Origin: Isosphaera sp. | GTDB taxonomy: Bacteria > Planctomycetota > Planctomycetia > Gemmatales > Gemmataceae | Assembly: GCA_013822345.1 (NCBI GenBank) | Contig: PNKH01000001.1 | Location: 1 to 64,000 of the forward strand | Length of the DNA stretch: 64,000 bases | Direction of reading: 5' to 3' | Shown here: piece by piece, positions 53,554 through 62,253 of the stretch | Layout of the letters: every line of letters starts with the position of its first letter | How positions within the stretch are numbered: position 1 is the stretch's first letter | Notes under the pieces: generated by a model | Told to the model about the DNA's origin: nothing | Database searches by the model: none | The model's input: only the letters and a program-made list of their open reading frames with translations | Position numbers and translations under genes: made by a program

Positions 53554-54249
53554 TCACCGCGCCGCCCGGACGGCCCGCCACTGCGACCGGTTCAGCCGGA
53601 CCCCCGGCCGCAGCGCCCGCAGCCGCCGGACCCCTTCCGCGGCCGAGCTTACCACGCCGGCCGCGAGCAGGTACGCGACCACCACACACCCGGTCCGCCC
53701 GTGGCCGAGGGCGCAGTGGACGTACACCGGGCCGGCCGCCACGGCCGCCCGCAACCAGTCCACCGCGTCCCGGACGTCTTGCCCCGACGGGGCCGCCCCG
53801 TCCAGCACCGGGAGCGAACGATACCCGGGCAGGCCGCGGAGTGCCGGGGCTTCGGCGAACTCGGCGGCCAGGTCCAGGACGGACACCCAGCCGTGGGAGG
53901 CCGCGGCGGCGCGGGCCTCCCGGTCGGTGAGGCGGCGGCCGAAGAACAGGTTCGGCGAGACGGGGGCGAAGGCCGGCCCGCGGCTCGCCGCCCGGTACAG
54001 CCGGAACGTCACGGCGTTGAGGACGAGGTACGGGGCGAACCGGAGCCGGCCGCCGAGGCCCAGCCGGCCGTCCGGGCGCTTGCCGAACGGCTGCCCGGCC
54101 CCGGCGTAGGCGGCGGCCAGCAGAACGAACGCGGCCGACACCCACCCGAAGGCGAGCGCCGGCCACCCGAGTGCGTCCCACCCGACAACGGCCGCCGCGG
54201 CGGCGAGGCCGGCCAGGGCGAGGAACGCGACGGCGTAGGCGGGGGTCAC
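53554..54249 (-). CDS. Membrane-anchored dual-specificity protein phosphatase
   Basis: 231 aa from GTG 54249, which overlaps the upstream stop (GTGA). Two N-terminal TM helices (about 3-20 and 25-45). The phosphatase domain (100-225) has the Cys-loop VHCALGHGRTG (HCx5R) with an aspartate in DLAAEFAEAP. It should dephosphorylate tyrosine or serine/threonine at the membrane. Coupled to the TIGR03000-like gene. Confidence 0.87.
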   Translation of the reverse strand: MTPAYAVAFLALAGLAAAAAVVGWDALGWPALAFGWVSAAFVLLAAAYAGAGQPFGKRPDGRLGLGGRLRFAPYLVLNAVTFRLYRAASRGPAFAPVSPNLFFGRRLTDREARAAAASHGWVSVLDLAAEFAEAPALRGLPGYRSLPVLDGAAPSGQDVRDAVDWLRAAVAAGPVYVHCALGHGRTGCVVVAYLLAAGVVSSAAEGVRRLRALRPGVRLNRSQWRAVRAAR

Positions 54250-54938
54250 CGGACCTCGGTCCCGCTGACCACCAGCACGCCCTTCTGCTGCCCGCCCACC
54301 GCCGGCACCGACCGGACGTACTCGTACGTCTTCCCGCCCGACTTCCACCGGGCCTTCACCTCGAACGTGTACTCCGACCCGGCCGGGATCGCCGGCGAGG
54401 TGAACCGCCACTCGGCCGTCGGCTCCCCGGGCTGCTTCTTGTCGTTCAGCCACACCTCGGCCGGGCCCGGGAACTCCAGCGTCACCACCGCCGGGAACTC
54501 GTTCGCCAGCGGCACCAGCGGTTCCGAACTCCGCGGCCGGGCCGGGACCGGCTCGGGGACCGGCACCACGACCGGCACCGGGACCGGGTAGGCGTACAGG
54601 GTGGTCGGGTAGCCGAACCCGTACCGGTAGTTCGGGTAGTACCCGTTGAAGTACAGCCCGCCGAACCCGTACCCGCCGGTCCAGACGCCGGCGAACGGGA
54701 ACCCGAGTCCGCCCCCGACCCCGCCGACGTACGGCTTGCCGACCACCCCGCCGCCGACCCGACTCGGGAACGGGGTGAGGGCCGACACCGTCGGGGCGAA
54801 CGGGCCGGGGTTGCTCATCCGGGACAGGCCGTTGAACCCGATCTCGGGGGCGGTGGTCAGCGGCAGGGTTTGCGGTTGCGCCGGCGCGGCGGCCGGCCAG
54901 GCGAGCAGAACGAGGGCCGCGGACGAGGGGCGGATCAT
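54246..54938 (-). CDS. Secreted TIGR03000-like protein
   Basis: 230 aa from ATG 54938. Signal peptide about 1-20 (ALVLLAWPAAAPA). Middle region rich in glycine and tyrosine (GGLYFNGYYPNYRYGFGYP), then a proline/valine linker (VPVPVVVPVPEPVPARP). The C-terminal ~80 residues (PAEVWLNDKKQPGEPTAEWR, YTFEVKARWKSGGKTYEYVR) match the planctomycete TIGR03000 domain (PEGA-like). It overlaps the phosphatase gene by 4 nt, so they are co-expressed. Confidence 0.82.
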   Translation of the reverse strand: MIRPSSAALVLLAWPAAAPAQPQTLPLTTAPEIGFNGLSRMSNPGPFAPTVSALTPFPSRVGGGVVGKPYVGGVGGGLGFPFAGVWTGGYGFGGLYFNGYYPNYRYGFGYPTTLYAYPVPVPVVVPVPEPVPARPRSSEPLVPLANEFPAVVTLEFPGPAEVWLNDKKQPGEPTAEWRFTSPAIPAGSEYTFEVKARWKSGGKTYEYVRSVPAVGGQQKGVLVVSGTEVR

Positions 54939-55397
54939 GGCCGTTCTCCGGGGGGCGGGACTACTCCAGGGTATCCGGTCCGGAGGTTCGTGGGATGAAA
55001 AATCGGGGCCGTTGTGGGCGGGTGGTGTCGGAAAAAGAAGTGGGGCACGAGACTCTGTCGACAGGGGGACTCGCATACCCCTGTCAGTCTCGTGCCCGTG
55101 TGGGGAGTGAGAAATCTTTCGTCTGAGCCGGGACTCGCAAACCGGCTCGATACACCACATTGCACAGCCGATGCCAATTACCGAATGGGCCCCGTTTGCG
55201 TCCCCGATATCCGCCCCTAAGTCGAACCCAGTTGGCGAGTTATTCGACACACCTCGTGTGACGCATTCCGCCCCGTTACACGGGGACATCTGGGGGGAAC
55301 GACCCGCTGTTCGGTTCCACTACATCGGTGTGTGTGATTCCGCCCTGGTCGTTCGGATCCAGGTCAATGTGAATCCCGACCGCAACCCGTCCGGGGG
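54939..55397. other. 459-bp intergenic region of lower GC with a hairpin
   Basis: Clearly less GC-rich than the coding DNA. It holds a ~55-bp imperfect inverted repeat at 55043-55097 (gggcacgagactctgtcgac / gtcagtctcgtgccc). Short frames exist but none has a homologue I recognise, a ribosome site and codon use of a real gene. It lies between dprA's stop and the TIGR03000 gene's start, so it should hold the promoter of the latter. A small RNA is possible but not shown. Confidence 0.5.
55043..55097. repeat. 55-bp imperfect hairpin
   Basis: Left arm gggcacgagactctgtcgac(agggg), right arm cccctgtcagtctcgtgccc, with an interruption of five bases in the left arm. No T-run follows on either strand. 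Confidence 0.65.
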
Positions 55398-56543
55398 CTA
55401 CCGCCGCTCGAACTGGCGCCCGGGCAACTGACGAACTTGTTTCTTCAACTCGAGTTGCGTCAGGACACGGGTCAACTCGCCCGGCGGCAGGTCCAGCTCG
55501 CGGACGAGTTCGTCGGCGTGGCGGCGGGCGGCCAGCGCGTCGTAAACCCGCTGCTCGTCGGGCGTGAGCGTCGGCCGCGGCGTGGGGTCCGGAGCTGCGG
55601 CGGGGCGAGCCGGTTCCGCGACAGGGGCTTGCGTCGGCCGGGGTGGGCTGTCCGGGGTGGAGAGCCCTTTCAGGTCCTCGATCACGTCGTCGGCCGACCG
55701 GACGAGTCGGGCGCCCTTGCGGAGCAGTTCCAGGCACCCGGCGCTGTGCGGGTCGTCGGCCCGGCCGGGGAGGACGAACACCTCCCGCCCCTGTTCCGCG
55801 GCGTGCCGGGCGGTGATGAGGGCGCCGCTCCGGGCGCTCGCCTCGACCACCACGACCGCCCGGGACAGCCCGCTGATGATCCGGTTGCGGGCCGGGAACA
55901 TGCCCGGCTGCGGGGGCACGTCCATCGGCGTCTCGGTGACCAGGCAGCCGCGGCCGGCGGCGATCTGGGCGGCGAGGTCGGCGTGCTCCGGCGGGTAGAC
56001 GCGGGACAGCCCGCCGGCGAGGACGGCGACCGTCCGCCCGCCGGCGTCCAGGGCGGCCCGGTGGGCGGCGGCGTCGACCCCGCGGGCCAGCCCGGACACG
56101 ACGGTGAACCCGGCGGCGGCGAGGCCGCGGGCCAGCCGGGCCGCCTCCCGCAGCCCGTACTCGGAGCACGCCCGGGACCCGACCACCCCGACCGCGTGGG
56201 CGTCGGCGTCGGCCCAGTCGCCGCGGAAGTACAGGAGCGGCGGCGGGGCCGGGACGCGGGCCAGCGGCGGCGGGTACCCGGGGAACCCGAGCGGCACGGC
56301 CCGTACGCCGTGCCGCTCCATCCGCCCGAGTTCCGGGCCGAGGTCGACCGCCCGGAGGGCGGCGGCGAACCCGGCGGCGAGTTTGGCCCCGACGTGCGGC
56401 ACCTCGGCGAGTTCGGCCGGGGTGGCGCGGCGGGCGGCGGCGGCCGACCCGAACCGCTCCAGCAGGGCGGCGGTGAGCTTCGGCCCGAGCCCCGGGACGA
56501 GCGCCAGGGCGAGGTGGTCGTGCCAGTCGGGGGTGTCGGACAT
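55398..56543 (-). CDS. dprA: DNA-processing protein A (DprA)
   Basis: 381 aa from ATG 56543. N-terminal helix-hairpin-helix/SAM-like part (ALALVPGLGPKLTAALLERF), then the DprA Rossmann fold: VVGSRACSEYGLREAARLA, VSGLARGVDAAAHRAALDAG, FPARNRIISGLSRAVVVVEA and LPGRADDPHSAGCLELLRKG. A C-terminal winged helix (LTPDEQRVYDALAARRHADE to GRQFERR) is present. It loads RecA onto incoming single strands in natural transformation. Divergent from prs. Confidence 0.94.
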   Translation of the reverse strand: MSDTPDWHDHLALALVPGLGPKLTAALLERFGSAAAARRATPAELAEVPHVGAKLAAGFAAALRAVDLGPELGRMERHGVRAVPLGFPGYPPPLARVPAPPPLLYFRGDWADADAHAVGVVGSRACSEYGLREAARLARGLAAAGFTVVSGLARGVDAAAHRAALDAGGRTVAVLAGGLSRVYPPEHADLAAQIAAGRGCLVTETPMDVPPQPGMFPARNRIISGLSRAVVVVEASARSGALITARHAAEQGREVFVLPGRADDPHSAGCLELLRKGARLVRSADDVIEDLKGLSTPDSPPRPTQAPVAEPARPAAAPDPTPRPTLTPDEQRVYDALAARRHADELVRELDLPPGELTRVLTQLELKKQVRQLPGRQFERR

Positions 56544-56710
56544 GGCCGGGGCGGGGGTCAGGTGCGTCGGGTGAATCCAACAATACCCGATACACGGCCG
56601 ACCCGATACCCCCGCGTCGCGGCGACGCCACCGATCTCCGGTGGGCGCTGGCATTCGTCCGCGGCCCCGGGCATAATGCACCCTCACGTCCGCCCGGCAG
56701 GAGGGGTCCG
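56544..56710. promoter_or_regulatory. Divergent dprA / prs intergenic region
   Basis: 167 bp with promoters for both genes. An AGGAGGGG ribosome site lies at the 3' end before prs. No operator recognised. Confidence 0.4.
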
Positions 56711-57697
56711 GTGTTCGGCAACGGGAACAACCACAAGCTGAAGATCTTCGCCGGCCGGGCCAACCAGCCGCTCGCCCTGAAGATCGCCGAGGCCCTCGGG
56801 CAGCCGCTCGGGCGGATCGCCATCTCCGACTTCCCGGACTTCGAGACGAGCGTCCGGATCGACGAGGACGTCCGCGGCCGGGACGTGTTCCTGGTCCAGC
56901 CGACCTGCACCCCGGTGAACCAGCACCTGATGGAACTGCTGGTGATGATGGACGCGTTCAAGCGGGCCAGCCCGGCCCGGATCACCGCCGTCCTCCCGTA
57001 CTACGGGTACGCCCGGCAGGACCGCAAGGACAAGGGGCGGGTGCCGATCTCGGCCAAGCTGGTCGCCAACCTGATCACCCGGGCCGGGGCCGACCGGGTG
57101 CTGGCCCTCGACCTCCACGCCGCCCAGATCCAGGGGTTCTTCGACATCCCGGTCGACCACCTGTTCGCGGTCAAGGAGCTGGCCCGGCACGTCCGGTCGC
57201 TGAACGTCCCGCAGGACGAGCTGGTCGTCCTCAGCCCGGACGTGGGCAGCAACAAGAAGGCCTACGACTTCCAAAAGAACGTCGGCGGCAAGTTCGCGGT
57301 GGTGGACAAGCGGCGGACCGGGGCGAGCGAGGTGAAGCAGGGGCACGTGATCGGGGCCGCCCTGGAGGGGAAGACGGTCGTCATCTACGACGACATGATC
57401 TCGACCGCCGGGACGGTCACCGGGGCGGCGAAGATGGCCCGGGAGTTCGGGGCCAAGGGCGTCTACGTGTGCGCCACCCACGGGGTGTTCGTCGGGGAGG
57501 CGATCCCCCGGCTGAAGGCCGCCGCCGTCGACCAGATCGTGGTCACCGACAGCATCCCGCTGACCCCGGACAAGCAGCTGCCGAACCTGAAGGTGATCTC
57601 GGTCGCCACCCTGATCGCCAACGCCGTCCAGCGGATCCACGGGAACGAGTCGATCAGCGCCCTGTTCACCGAGGACGGCCCGGGCGACCGGAAGTGA
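56711..57697 (+). CDS. prs: Ribose-phosphate pyrophosphokinase
   Basis: 328 aa from GTG 56711 with an AGGAGGGG site. KIFAGRANQPLALKIAEALG, VLPYYGYARQDRKDKGRVPI, DLHAAQIQGFFDIPVD and the PRPP-binding VVIYDDMISTAGTVTGAA are complete. The ring-binding segment reads SPDVGSNKKAYDF where many Prs have a VGGVVRAR-type sequence, a variant to note. It makes PRPP from ribose-5-phosphate and ATP for nucleotide, histidine and tryptophan synthesis. Confidence 0.95.
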   Translation: MFGNGNNHKLKIFAGRANQPLALKIAEALGQPLGRIAISDFPDFETSVRIDEDVRGRDVFLVQPTCTPVNQHLMELLVMMDAFKRASPARITAVLPYYGYARQDRKDKGRVPISAKLVANLITRAGADRVLALDLHAAQIQGFFDIPVDHLFAVKELARHVRSLNVPQDELVVLSPDVGSNKKAYDFQKNVGGKFAVVDKRRTGASEVKQGHVIGAALEGKTVVIYDDMISTAGTVTGAAKMAREFGAKGVYVCATHGVFVGEAIPRLKAAAVDQIVVTDSIPLTPDKQLPNLKVISVATLIANAVQRIHGNESISALFTEDGPGDRK

Positions 57698-57700
57698 CTT

Positions 57701-57807
57701 CCTGGAGCGCGGCCGTCCCGGCCGCACCACGTCCCCGACCCGGGAGCATCGGCGGTCCGCCCCGGTCGCGGGTGTGGGCAGGCGGCAGCGGCCGGGACGG
57801 CCGCGCC
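57701..57807. repeat. 107-bp inverted repeat, CCTGGA family, shortened right arm
   Basis: Left arm cctggagcgcggccgtcccg; right arm gcggccgggacggccgcg ends before the full complement, so the last bases of the element are lost. It lies 4 bp after the prs stop and 9 bp before nfi. Confidence 0.88.
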
Positions 57808-57815
57808 CCGAGCAG

Positions 57816-58502
57816 ATGAACGTCCCCCACCTCCACGACTGGCCGACCACCGCCGCCGACGCGGTCGAGCTGCAGACCGCCCTGGCCGCCCGGGTCGACG
57901 TGACCCGGCCGCTCGGGGCGGTCGACCTGGTCGCCGGGTGCGACGCCGCGTACCACCCGACCGACCCGGTGGTGTGCGCGGCGGTGGTGGTCGTCCGGGT
58001 CGCCGACGGGGCGGTGGTCGAGACGGCGACCGCGACCCGGGAGGCGAACTTCCCGTATATGCCGGGGTTGCTGTCGTTCCGCGAACTCCCCGCGGTATTG
58101 GATGCGTTCGCCCATTTGCGCCGGACCCCGGACGCCGTTATGCTCGACGGACAGGGGGTCGCACACCCCCGCCGGTTCGGGTCGGCGTGCCACCTCGGGC
58201 TGTGGCTCGGCCTGCCGGCGGTCGGGTGTGCGAAGAGCTGGCTGGTCGGGGAGTACGAGGAGCCGGGGCCGGCGGCGGGGGACGCCGCCCCGCTGACCGT
58301 CGGGGGCGAGGTGGTCGGGGCGGTGGTCCGGTCGGCGGCGGGGGCGAAGCCGGTGTTCGTCTCGCCCGGCCACCTGGTCGACGCGGACGGGGCGACCCGG
58401 CTGGTCCGGGCGGCGCTCAGCGGGTACCGGCACCCGACCCCGACCCGGGCGGCACACCTGGCGGCGAACGCCCTCCGCGACCGGCTCCGCGCCCCGAGTT
58501 AA
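57816..58502 (+). CDS. nfi: Endonuclease V (deoxyinosine 3' endonuclease)
   Basis: 228 aa from ATG 57816. The metal and catalytic residues are at the usual places: D43 (VAGCDAAYHPT), Y81 and E90 (FPYMPGLLSFRE), D111 (VMLDGQGVAHPRR). CAKSWLVGEY and the C-terminal GATRLVRAALSGYRHPTPTR agree. It nicks DNA one base 3' to deoxyinosine. It stands alone between palindromic repeats. Confidence 0.94.
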   Translation: MNVPHLHDWPTTAADAVELQTALAARVDVTRPLGAVDLVAGCDAAYHPTDPVVCAAVVVVRVADGAVVETATATREANFPYMPGLLSFRELPAVLDAFAHLRRTPDAVMLDGQGVAHPRRFGSACHLGLWLGLPAVGCAKSWLVGEYEEPGPAAGDAAPLTVGGEVVGAVVRSAAGAKPVFVSPGHLVDADGATRLVRAALSGYRHPTPTRAAHLAANALRDRLRAPS

Positions 58503-58816
58503 CCGTTTCGGGTGAAGCCCCGGCGGGGCGGGCCGGGCTTCACCGGGAAACGCGAAATGTGGGCGGCGGGGGGTGGCGCCGACCCGACCGGACGGTGCGC
58601 CGGGAACGACCCCGGCAACGGTCGCCCGGGGCCGGCGGCGGGCCGCGGGGCGGCGGCCGGCACGCGATTTCTCCCAAGGGTCGCGGCCCCCTCGACGATA
58701 GACAGGCGTAGAATGCGACACGGCTCAGTGAACGGGCGAACCGTTGCGGACGCGACGGTCGCCCGGGCCGCGCGGCCTCGGGGCGGGGCCGCGGTCGGAC
58801 TGGAGGCGAAGCAGCC
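58503..58816. other. Intergenic region after nfi
   Basis: 314 bp. It begins with a hairpin (58512-58545). A possible -10-like element (tagaatgcg) is at ~58711. Otherwise GC-rich and gene-free. Confidence 0.5.
58512..58545. terminator. Hairpin after nfi, terminator-like
   Basis: 10-bp arms ggtgaagccc / gggcttcacc with a 14-nt GC-rich loop, 10 bp after the nfi stop. There is no T-tract, as is usual for the palindromes here. Confidence 0.45.
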
Positions 58817-59032
58817 ATGCGCGACGCGATTCCCCTCAACCGGATCCGGTGGCGGTTCACCCCCGCCGCCCCGCCGCCCGACCGGGCCCGGGCGCGGGCG
58901 GCCGCCGGGACCGACGGCATCCGGCACGAGCTGGTGGCCCGGGTCCGGGCGGAGATCGCGGCCGGCACGTACGACACCGAGGAGCGGTGGCTGGCGGCCG
59001 AGGACGCCCTGTTCCGGGCGGCCGGCCGGTGA
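58817..59032 (+). CDS. Small hypothetical protein (FlgM-like), 71 aa
   Basis: ATG 58817 with GGAGG about 11-12 nt before it. Residues 33-60 (GIRHELVARVRAEIAAGTYD, then EERWLAAEDALF) resemble the C-terminal part of FlgM-type anti-sigma-28 factors, which hold KI-R-I--G-Y; the N-terminal half is basic and proline-rich. The likeness is weak. Flagellar genes are not nearby. Confidence 0.5.
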   Translation: MRDAIPLNRIRWRFTPAAPPPDRARARAAAGTDGIRHELVARVRAEIAAGTYDTEERWLAAEDALFRAAGR

Positions 59033-59161
59033 CGCCGGGCGGCGGGCGCGACACGGGCGGCGGGTCCGCCCGTGTTTTCGTTTCCCCCCGCCGGCCGGCG
59101 GGGCGCGGGCCCCGGCTATAATTCCCGGTGTGACGTTCCCCCACCGCCCGGAGGGTCGTTC

Positions 59162-59647
59162 GTGTCCCTGCCCGCCGTCGCGGTGTCCCAGACGCCGGAG
59201 AGCAAGTTCCGGGAGTACCTGGCCAGCCGGCCGAAGCCGCAGCGGTTCACCGAGCAGCAGCGGGAGCTGGTCGACCACATCTTCGCGAAGCACTCGCACT
59301 TCGACGCCGAGGGGCTGATCGAGGAGCTGAAGGGGGCCGGGAAGGCGGTCAGCCGGGCGACCGTGTACCGGACGCTCTCAAAGCTGGTGGACGCCGGACT
59401 GTTGCGGCGGATCGAGCTGGGGAAGCAGACGGTGTTCGACCACGACTACGGGTACCCGCAGCACGACCACCTGGTGTGCGAGGGGTGCGGGGCGATGATC
59501 GAGTTCCAGAGCCCGGCGGTGGACGCGGCCCTGCGGGAGGTGACCGGCGGGCACCAGTTCCGGCCGGGCGGGCGGACGCTGGTGATCCGCGGGACGTGTG
59601 CCGCGTGCAACGCCGCCCGGGCCGCGAAGCGCCGCCTCGTGATGTGA
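59162..59647 (+). CDS. fur: Fur-family metal-responsive regulator
   Basis: 161 aa from GTG 59162 with GGAGGG upstream. Winged helix (about 20-85): FTEQQRELVDHIFAKHSHFD, AVSRATVYRTLSKLVDAGLL. The metal region has HDHLVCEGCGAMIEFQ and a CAAC pair near the C-terminus, so a structural zinc site is expected. Fur, Zur or PerR type cannot be told by eye. It is convergent with the 82-aa gene, 5 nt apart. Confidence 0.9.
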   Translation: MSLPAVAVSQTPESKFREYLASRPKPQRFTEQQRELVDHIFAKHSHFDAEGLIEELKGAGKAVSRATVYRTLSKLVDAGLLRRIELGKQTVFDHDYGYPQHDHLVCEGCGAMIEFQSPAVDAALREVTGGHQFRPGGRTLVIRGTCAACNAARAAKRRLVM

Positions 59648-59652
59648 CCCGG

Positions 59653-59901
59653 TTACGCCGTCTTCAGCCGCTGCAACGACTCCCGCACCAACTCCTTCGC
59701 GTCGGCCAAGACGGCGAGCAGCGGCGGCAGGTCCGCCGGCGGGGTCGTCCGCTCGCCGGGGCCGAGGCGGTAGTACACGAGGTGCTGGTTCAGCGCCGTG
59801 ATCGTGTCGGTGAGGTGGTCGAGCACCAGCGCCAGGTTGCCGGCGTCGTGCCCCATCTGGAACCGGTAGTCGTCGAGACGGGCGGCGTCGGCGTCGGTCA
59901 C
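59653..59901 (-). CDS. Hypothetical protein, 82 aa
   Basis: GTG 59901, starting 11 nt after the cysE stop, so co-transcribed with it. Helical with LDHLTDTITALNQHLVYYRL and a C-terminal LADAKELVRESLQRLKTA. No motif. Could be a small partner of the cysE product, but only linkage supports that. Confidence 0.6.
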   Translation of the reverse strand: MTDADAARLDDYRFQMGHDAGNLALVLDHLTDTITALNQHLVYYRLGPGERTTPPADLPPLLAVLADAKELVRESLQRLKTA

Positions 59902-59911
59902 GGCCCCTCCG

Positions 59912-60859
59912 TCAGATCTCGTACGTCAGCGAGTCGAGCGCCGGGCGGGACCCGCGGACCCGCAGCCGCGGCTTCTCCAGCACCACCGTCGTGTCCGCCG
60001 GGACGCTCTCCGTCAGCCACACGTTCGACCCCACCACCGACCGCTCCCCGACCACCGTCTGCCCGCCCAGGATGGTCGCGTTCGCGTACACCACCACCCC
60101 GTCCCGGAGCGTCGGGTGCCGCTTGTAGCTGCCGTGCGTCAGCGCCCCGTCGTCGTCCTTCGTGAAGCTCAGGGCCCCGAGCGTCACCCCCTGGTACAGC
60201 TTCACCCCGACCCCGATCTCGCACGTCTCCCCGATCACCACCCCGGTCCCGTGGTCGATGAAGAACCCCGGCCCGATCGCCGCCCCGGGGTGGATGTCGA
60301 TCCCGGTCTTCGCGTGGGCCAGCTCCGTCATCATCCGCGGGATGAACGGCACCCCGAGCCGGTGCAGCTCGTGGGCGACCCGGTACACGGTGATCGCCTC
60401 CAGCCCGGGGTACGAGAAGATGATCTCGTGGTGGCTGCGGGCGGCCGGGTCCCCGCGGTACGCCGCGTCCACGTCCTGCTCGAGCGTCTTGCGGACCTCC
60501 GGCAGCCGGCGGAGCAGCTCGACCGCCTTCGGCTGGGCCATCTTCTCGCAGTCGGCGTGCGGGGCCTCGTCGCACAGCTCGTGCCGCAGGGCCCGGGCGA
60601 TCTGGGTGGTGAGCTTGTCGTGCAGGCCGTCGATCAGCCCGCCGACGTAGTACCCGACGTTCCCGATGTGGACCCGCTGGAGCCGGCCGTACCCGGGGTA
60701 CAGTACCTCGTACAGGTCGGCGACGATCTCGGCGACGGCGTCCTTGTTCGGCAGCGGCTCGTGGGCCAGGTGGTTGAGCCGACTGCACTCGGTGTACGTC
60801 TCGACCAGGAGGTCGGTGATCGCCGGCAACTCCTCTTTCAGGCGGATGTCGGTCGCCAT
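59912..60859 (-). CDS. cysE: Serine O-acetyltransferase (CysE/EpsC-type)
   Basis: 315 aa. The N-terminal helical domain contains [20 protein letters not shown]. The C-terminal left-handed beta-helix of hexapeptide repeats contains [40 protein letters not shown] and [20 protein letters not shown]. It acetylates serine to O-acetylserine for cysteine. The length with a long N-terminal part is like the EpsC branch. No CysK is adjacent. Confidence 0.94.
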   Translation of the reverse strand: MATDIRLKEELPAITDLLVETYTECSRLNHLAHEPLPNKDAVAEIVADLYEVLYPGYGRLQRVHIGNVGYYVGGLIDGLHDKLTTQIARALRHELCDEAPHADCEKMAQPKAVELLRRLPEVRKTLEQDVDAAYRGDPAARSHHEIIFSYPGLEAITVYRVAHELHRLGVPFIPRMMTELAHAKTGIDIHPGAAIGPGFFIDHGTGVVIGETCEIGVGVKLYQGVTLGALSFTKDDDGALTHGSYKRHPTLRDGVVVYANATILGGQTVVGERSVVGSNVWLTESVPADTTVVLEKPRLRVRGSRPALDSLTYEI

Positions 60860-61265
60860 GTCGGCTCCGGCTCGGGACGGGTCGTCCGTGGGGATGGTAC
60901 GGGTCCGGGCGGCGGAACGTCAACGCACCGGCAGTCCGGACCGGCACCTGGACTATCGGCTCCGACCGATACTGTTCTGTGGCGTGACGCGCGAGTTAGC
61001 ATTGTTGCGAAACGGTGCCCGGAAATGCAGCACCCGACGAAAGTCGAGGGGGAATTTTGAGGGTGATCGCGGAACGAGTTCGATTCCGATCCCGATGATT
61101 TGTAACGGGTTTCGTTCGGATCGTGGGCGATGAGCGATTCCTTCTTGGGTTTTGGCATTAACCGTGCTACCGGTTCATTTCGTGAGCCCGACGCCGGGCG
61201 AAGCCGGTCGGACGGAGGGGAGAGGCCGTCCGGTCGGCAGTTCGGCGAAGGTCTCGCAAATTCCA
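60860..61265. other. 406-bp intergenic region, AT-richer, no gene recognised
   Basis: From about 60960 to 61180 it is less GC-rich than its surroundings (cattgttgcgaaacgg, gggggaattttgaggg, gggttttggcattaaccg). It lies upstream of cysE and downstream of the pectate lyase remnant. No ORF with a ribosome site and plausible product. It may hold the cysE promoter or an RNA. Confidence 0.5.
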
Positions 61266-61315
61266 TCACCCGGGTGTGTCGGCGGAGGGGAGAGGCCGCC
61301 GACCACCCGGGTGAT
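61265..61315. repeat. 51-bp inverted repeat
   Basis: Outer arms atcacccgggtg and cacccgggtgat, inner arms gtcggcgg / ccgccgac. It overlaps the C-terminal extension and shifted stop of the pectate lyase remnant. Confidence 0.75.
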
Positions 61316-62213
61316 TGTTTTCTGACACATCGACCGACGGTATCACACCCCGATCACAGGCCAGTTGTCCAGGTCGAAGGCGGAAGGGGCCCGTCCGCCG
61401 GTCGAAGGCGGAAGGGGCCCGTCCGCCGGGCGCGAACGGCCTCAGGTCGAGGAACGTGTCCGCCGGGGCGACCGGCTTGCCCCGCGGCGGGGTCACGACC
61501 TCCGGGTCGTTCGTCGTCACCGTCACCACATCGGGCTTCGGCACGGTCAGGCTGAGGGCGGGGGTTGGGGCCTGGCTCGCCGCCGGGGCGCTGCGGGCCG
61601 GCGCCGCGGGGCTGGCGACGGCCGAGAACATCGGCTGCACCGTCTTCGCCCCGGCCCCGGACATCACCACCGACTTCACGGCCGAGGCGGCGTCGAGCCG
61701 GTACGCGTACGGCGGGGTGAACACCACCGAGCCGGCGGTGCGCGTCCCGGTGGTGCTCACGTACAGGTTCCCCCGGGCCTGGGTCCGGCCGGCAACCCCG
61801 GTGGTGACCAGGACCTCCTGCGGGTTGCGGACCCGCTCGAACGAGTTGTTCTCGACCAGCACCTCGGACTCGATCGCCGCCCGGATGGCGTAGTTGTTCC
61901 CGACCGAGTTGAAGTAGTTGTTGAAGACGTGCACGTCGCCGAACCGGGCCCGCGGCATCCGCTCCTTGATCCGGTCGCTCCACCAGTTGTGGTGCAGGGT
62001 GACCCGCAGCTTCCCCCGGTCGCCGACGTCGGTGTCGCTGGCCCCGATCAGCATCGCGAAGTTGTGCTCGGGCGGGTCCGCCGCGGTGTAGGAGAACTTC
62101 GTCCACGACACGGTCACGAGGTCCGACCCGCCGGTGATGTCGATCAGCCCGTCCGGGGCGTGAACTTCCGGTGAAGGTTTCGTGGGCGCCCTCCGGTCCC
62201 GGACCGCGGGCCG
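61266..62213 (-). pseudogene. Pectate lyase remnant: 5'-truncated and 3'-frameshifted
   Basis: The open frame from 62213 gives APDGLIDITGGSDLVTVSWT, then TLHHNWWSDRIKERMPRARF and VHVFNNYFNSVGNNYAIRAA, the C-terminal part of a PL1 pectate lyase. The N-terminal half is missing: an upstream in-frame TAG (62214-62216) precedes any start codon. At the 3' end two tandem 28-bp copies (61372-61427) shift the frame. With one copy the end would be FDLDNWPVIGV and a TGA at 61343-61345; now it continues ~44 residues further to 61266. Both ends are broken, so it is probably inactive. Confidence 0.8.
61372..61427. repeat. 28-bp tandem duplication causing a frameshift
   Basis: Two perfect copies of a 28-bp unit beginning ggtcgaaggcggaaggggcc. 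28 is one more than a multiple of 3, so the frame moves. Confidence 0.93.
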
Positions 62214-62253
62214 CTAGCATGGCAGCTCAACCCACCGCCCCACGGGAGCACGC

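Noticed and set aside
55171-55431. 86-aa frame in the low-GC region
   Set aside because: No ribosome site, no recognisable motif, and it runs into dprA on the other strand.
58540-58977. Open frames on the minus strand across the gap after nfi
   Set aside because: Codon use is that of a shadow, with no ribosome site and no recognisable domain.
61130-61555. 141-aa frame upstream of the pectate lyase remnant
   Set aside because: It overlaps the repeat region and has no homology or ribosome site; probably chance in GC-rich DNA.
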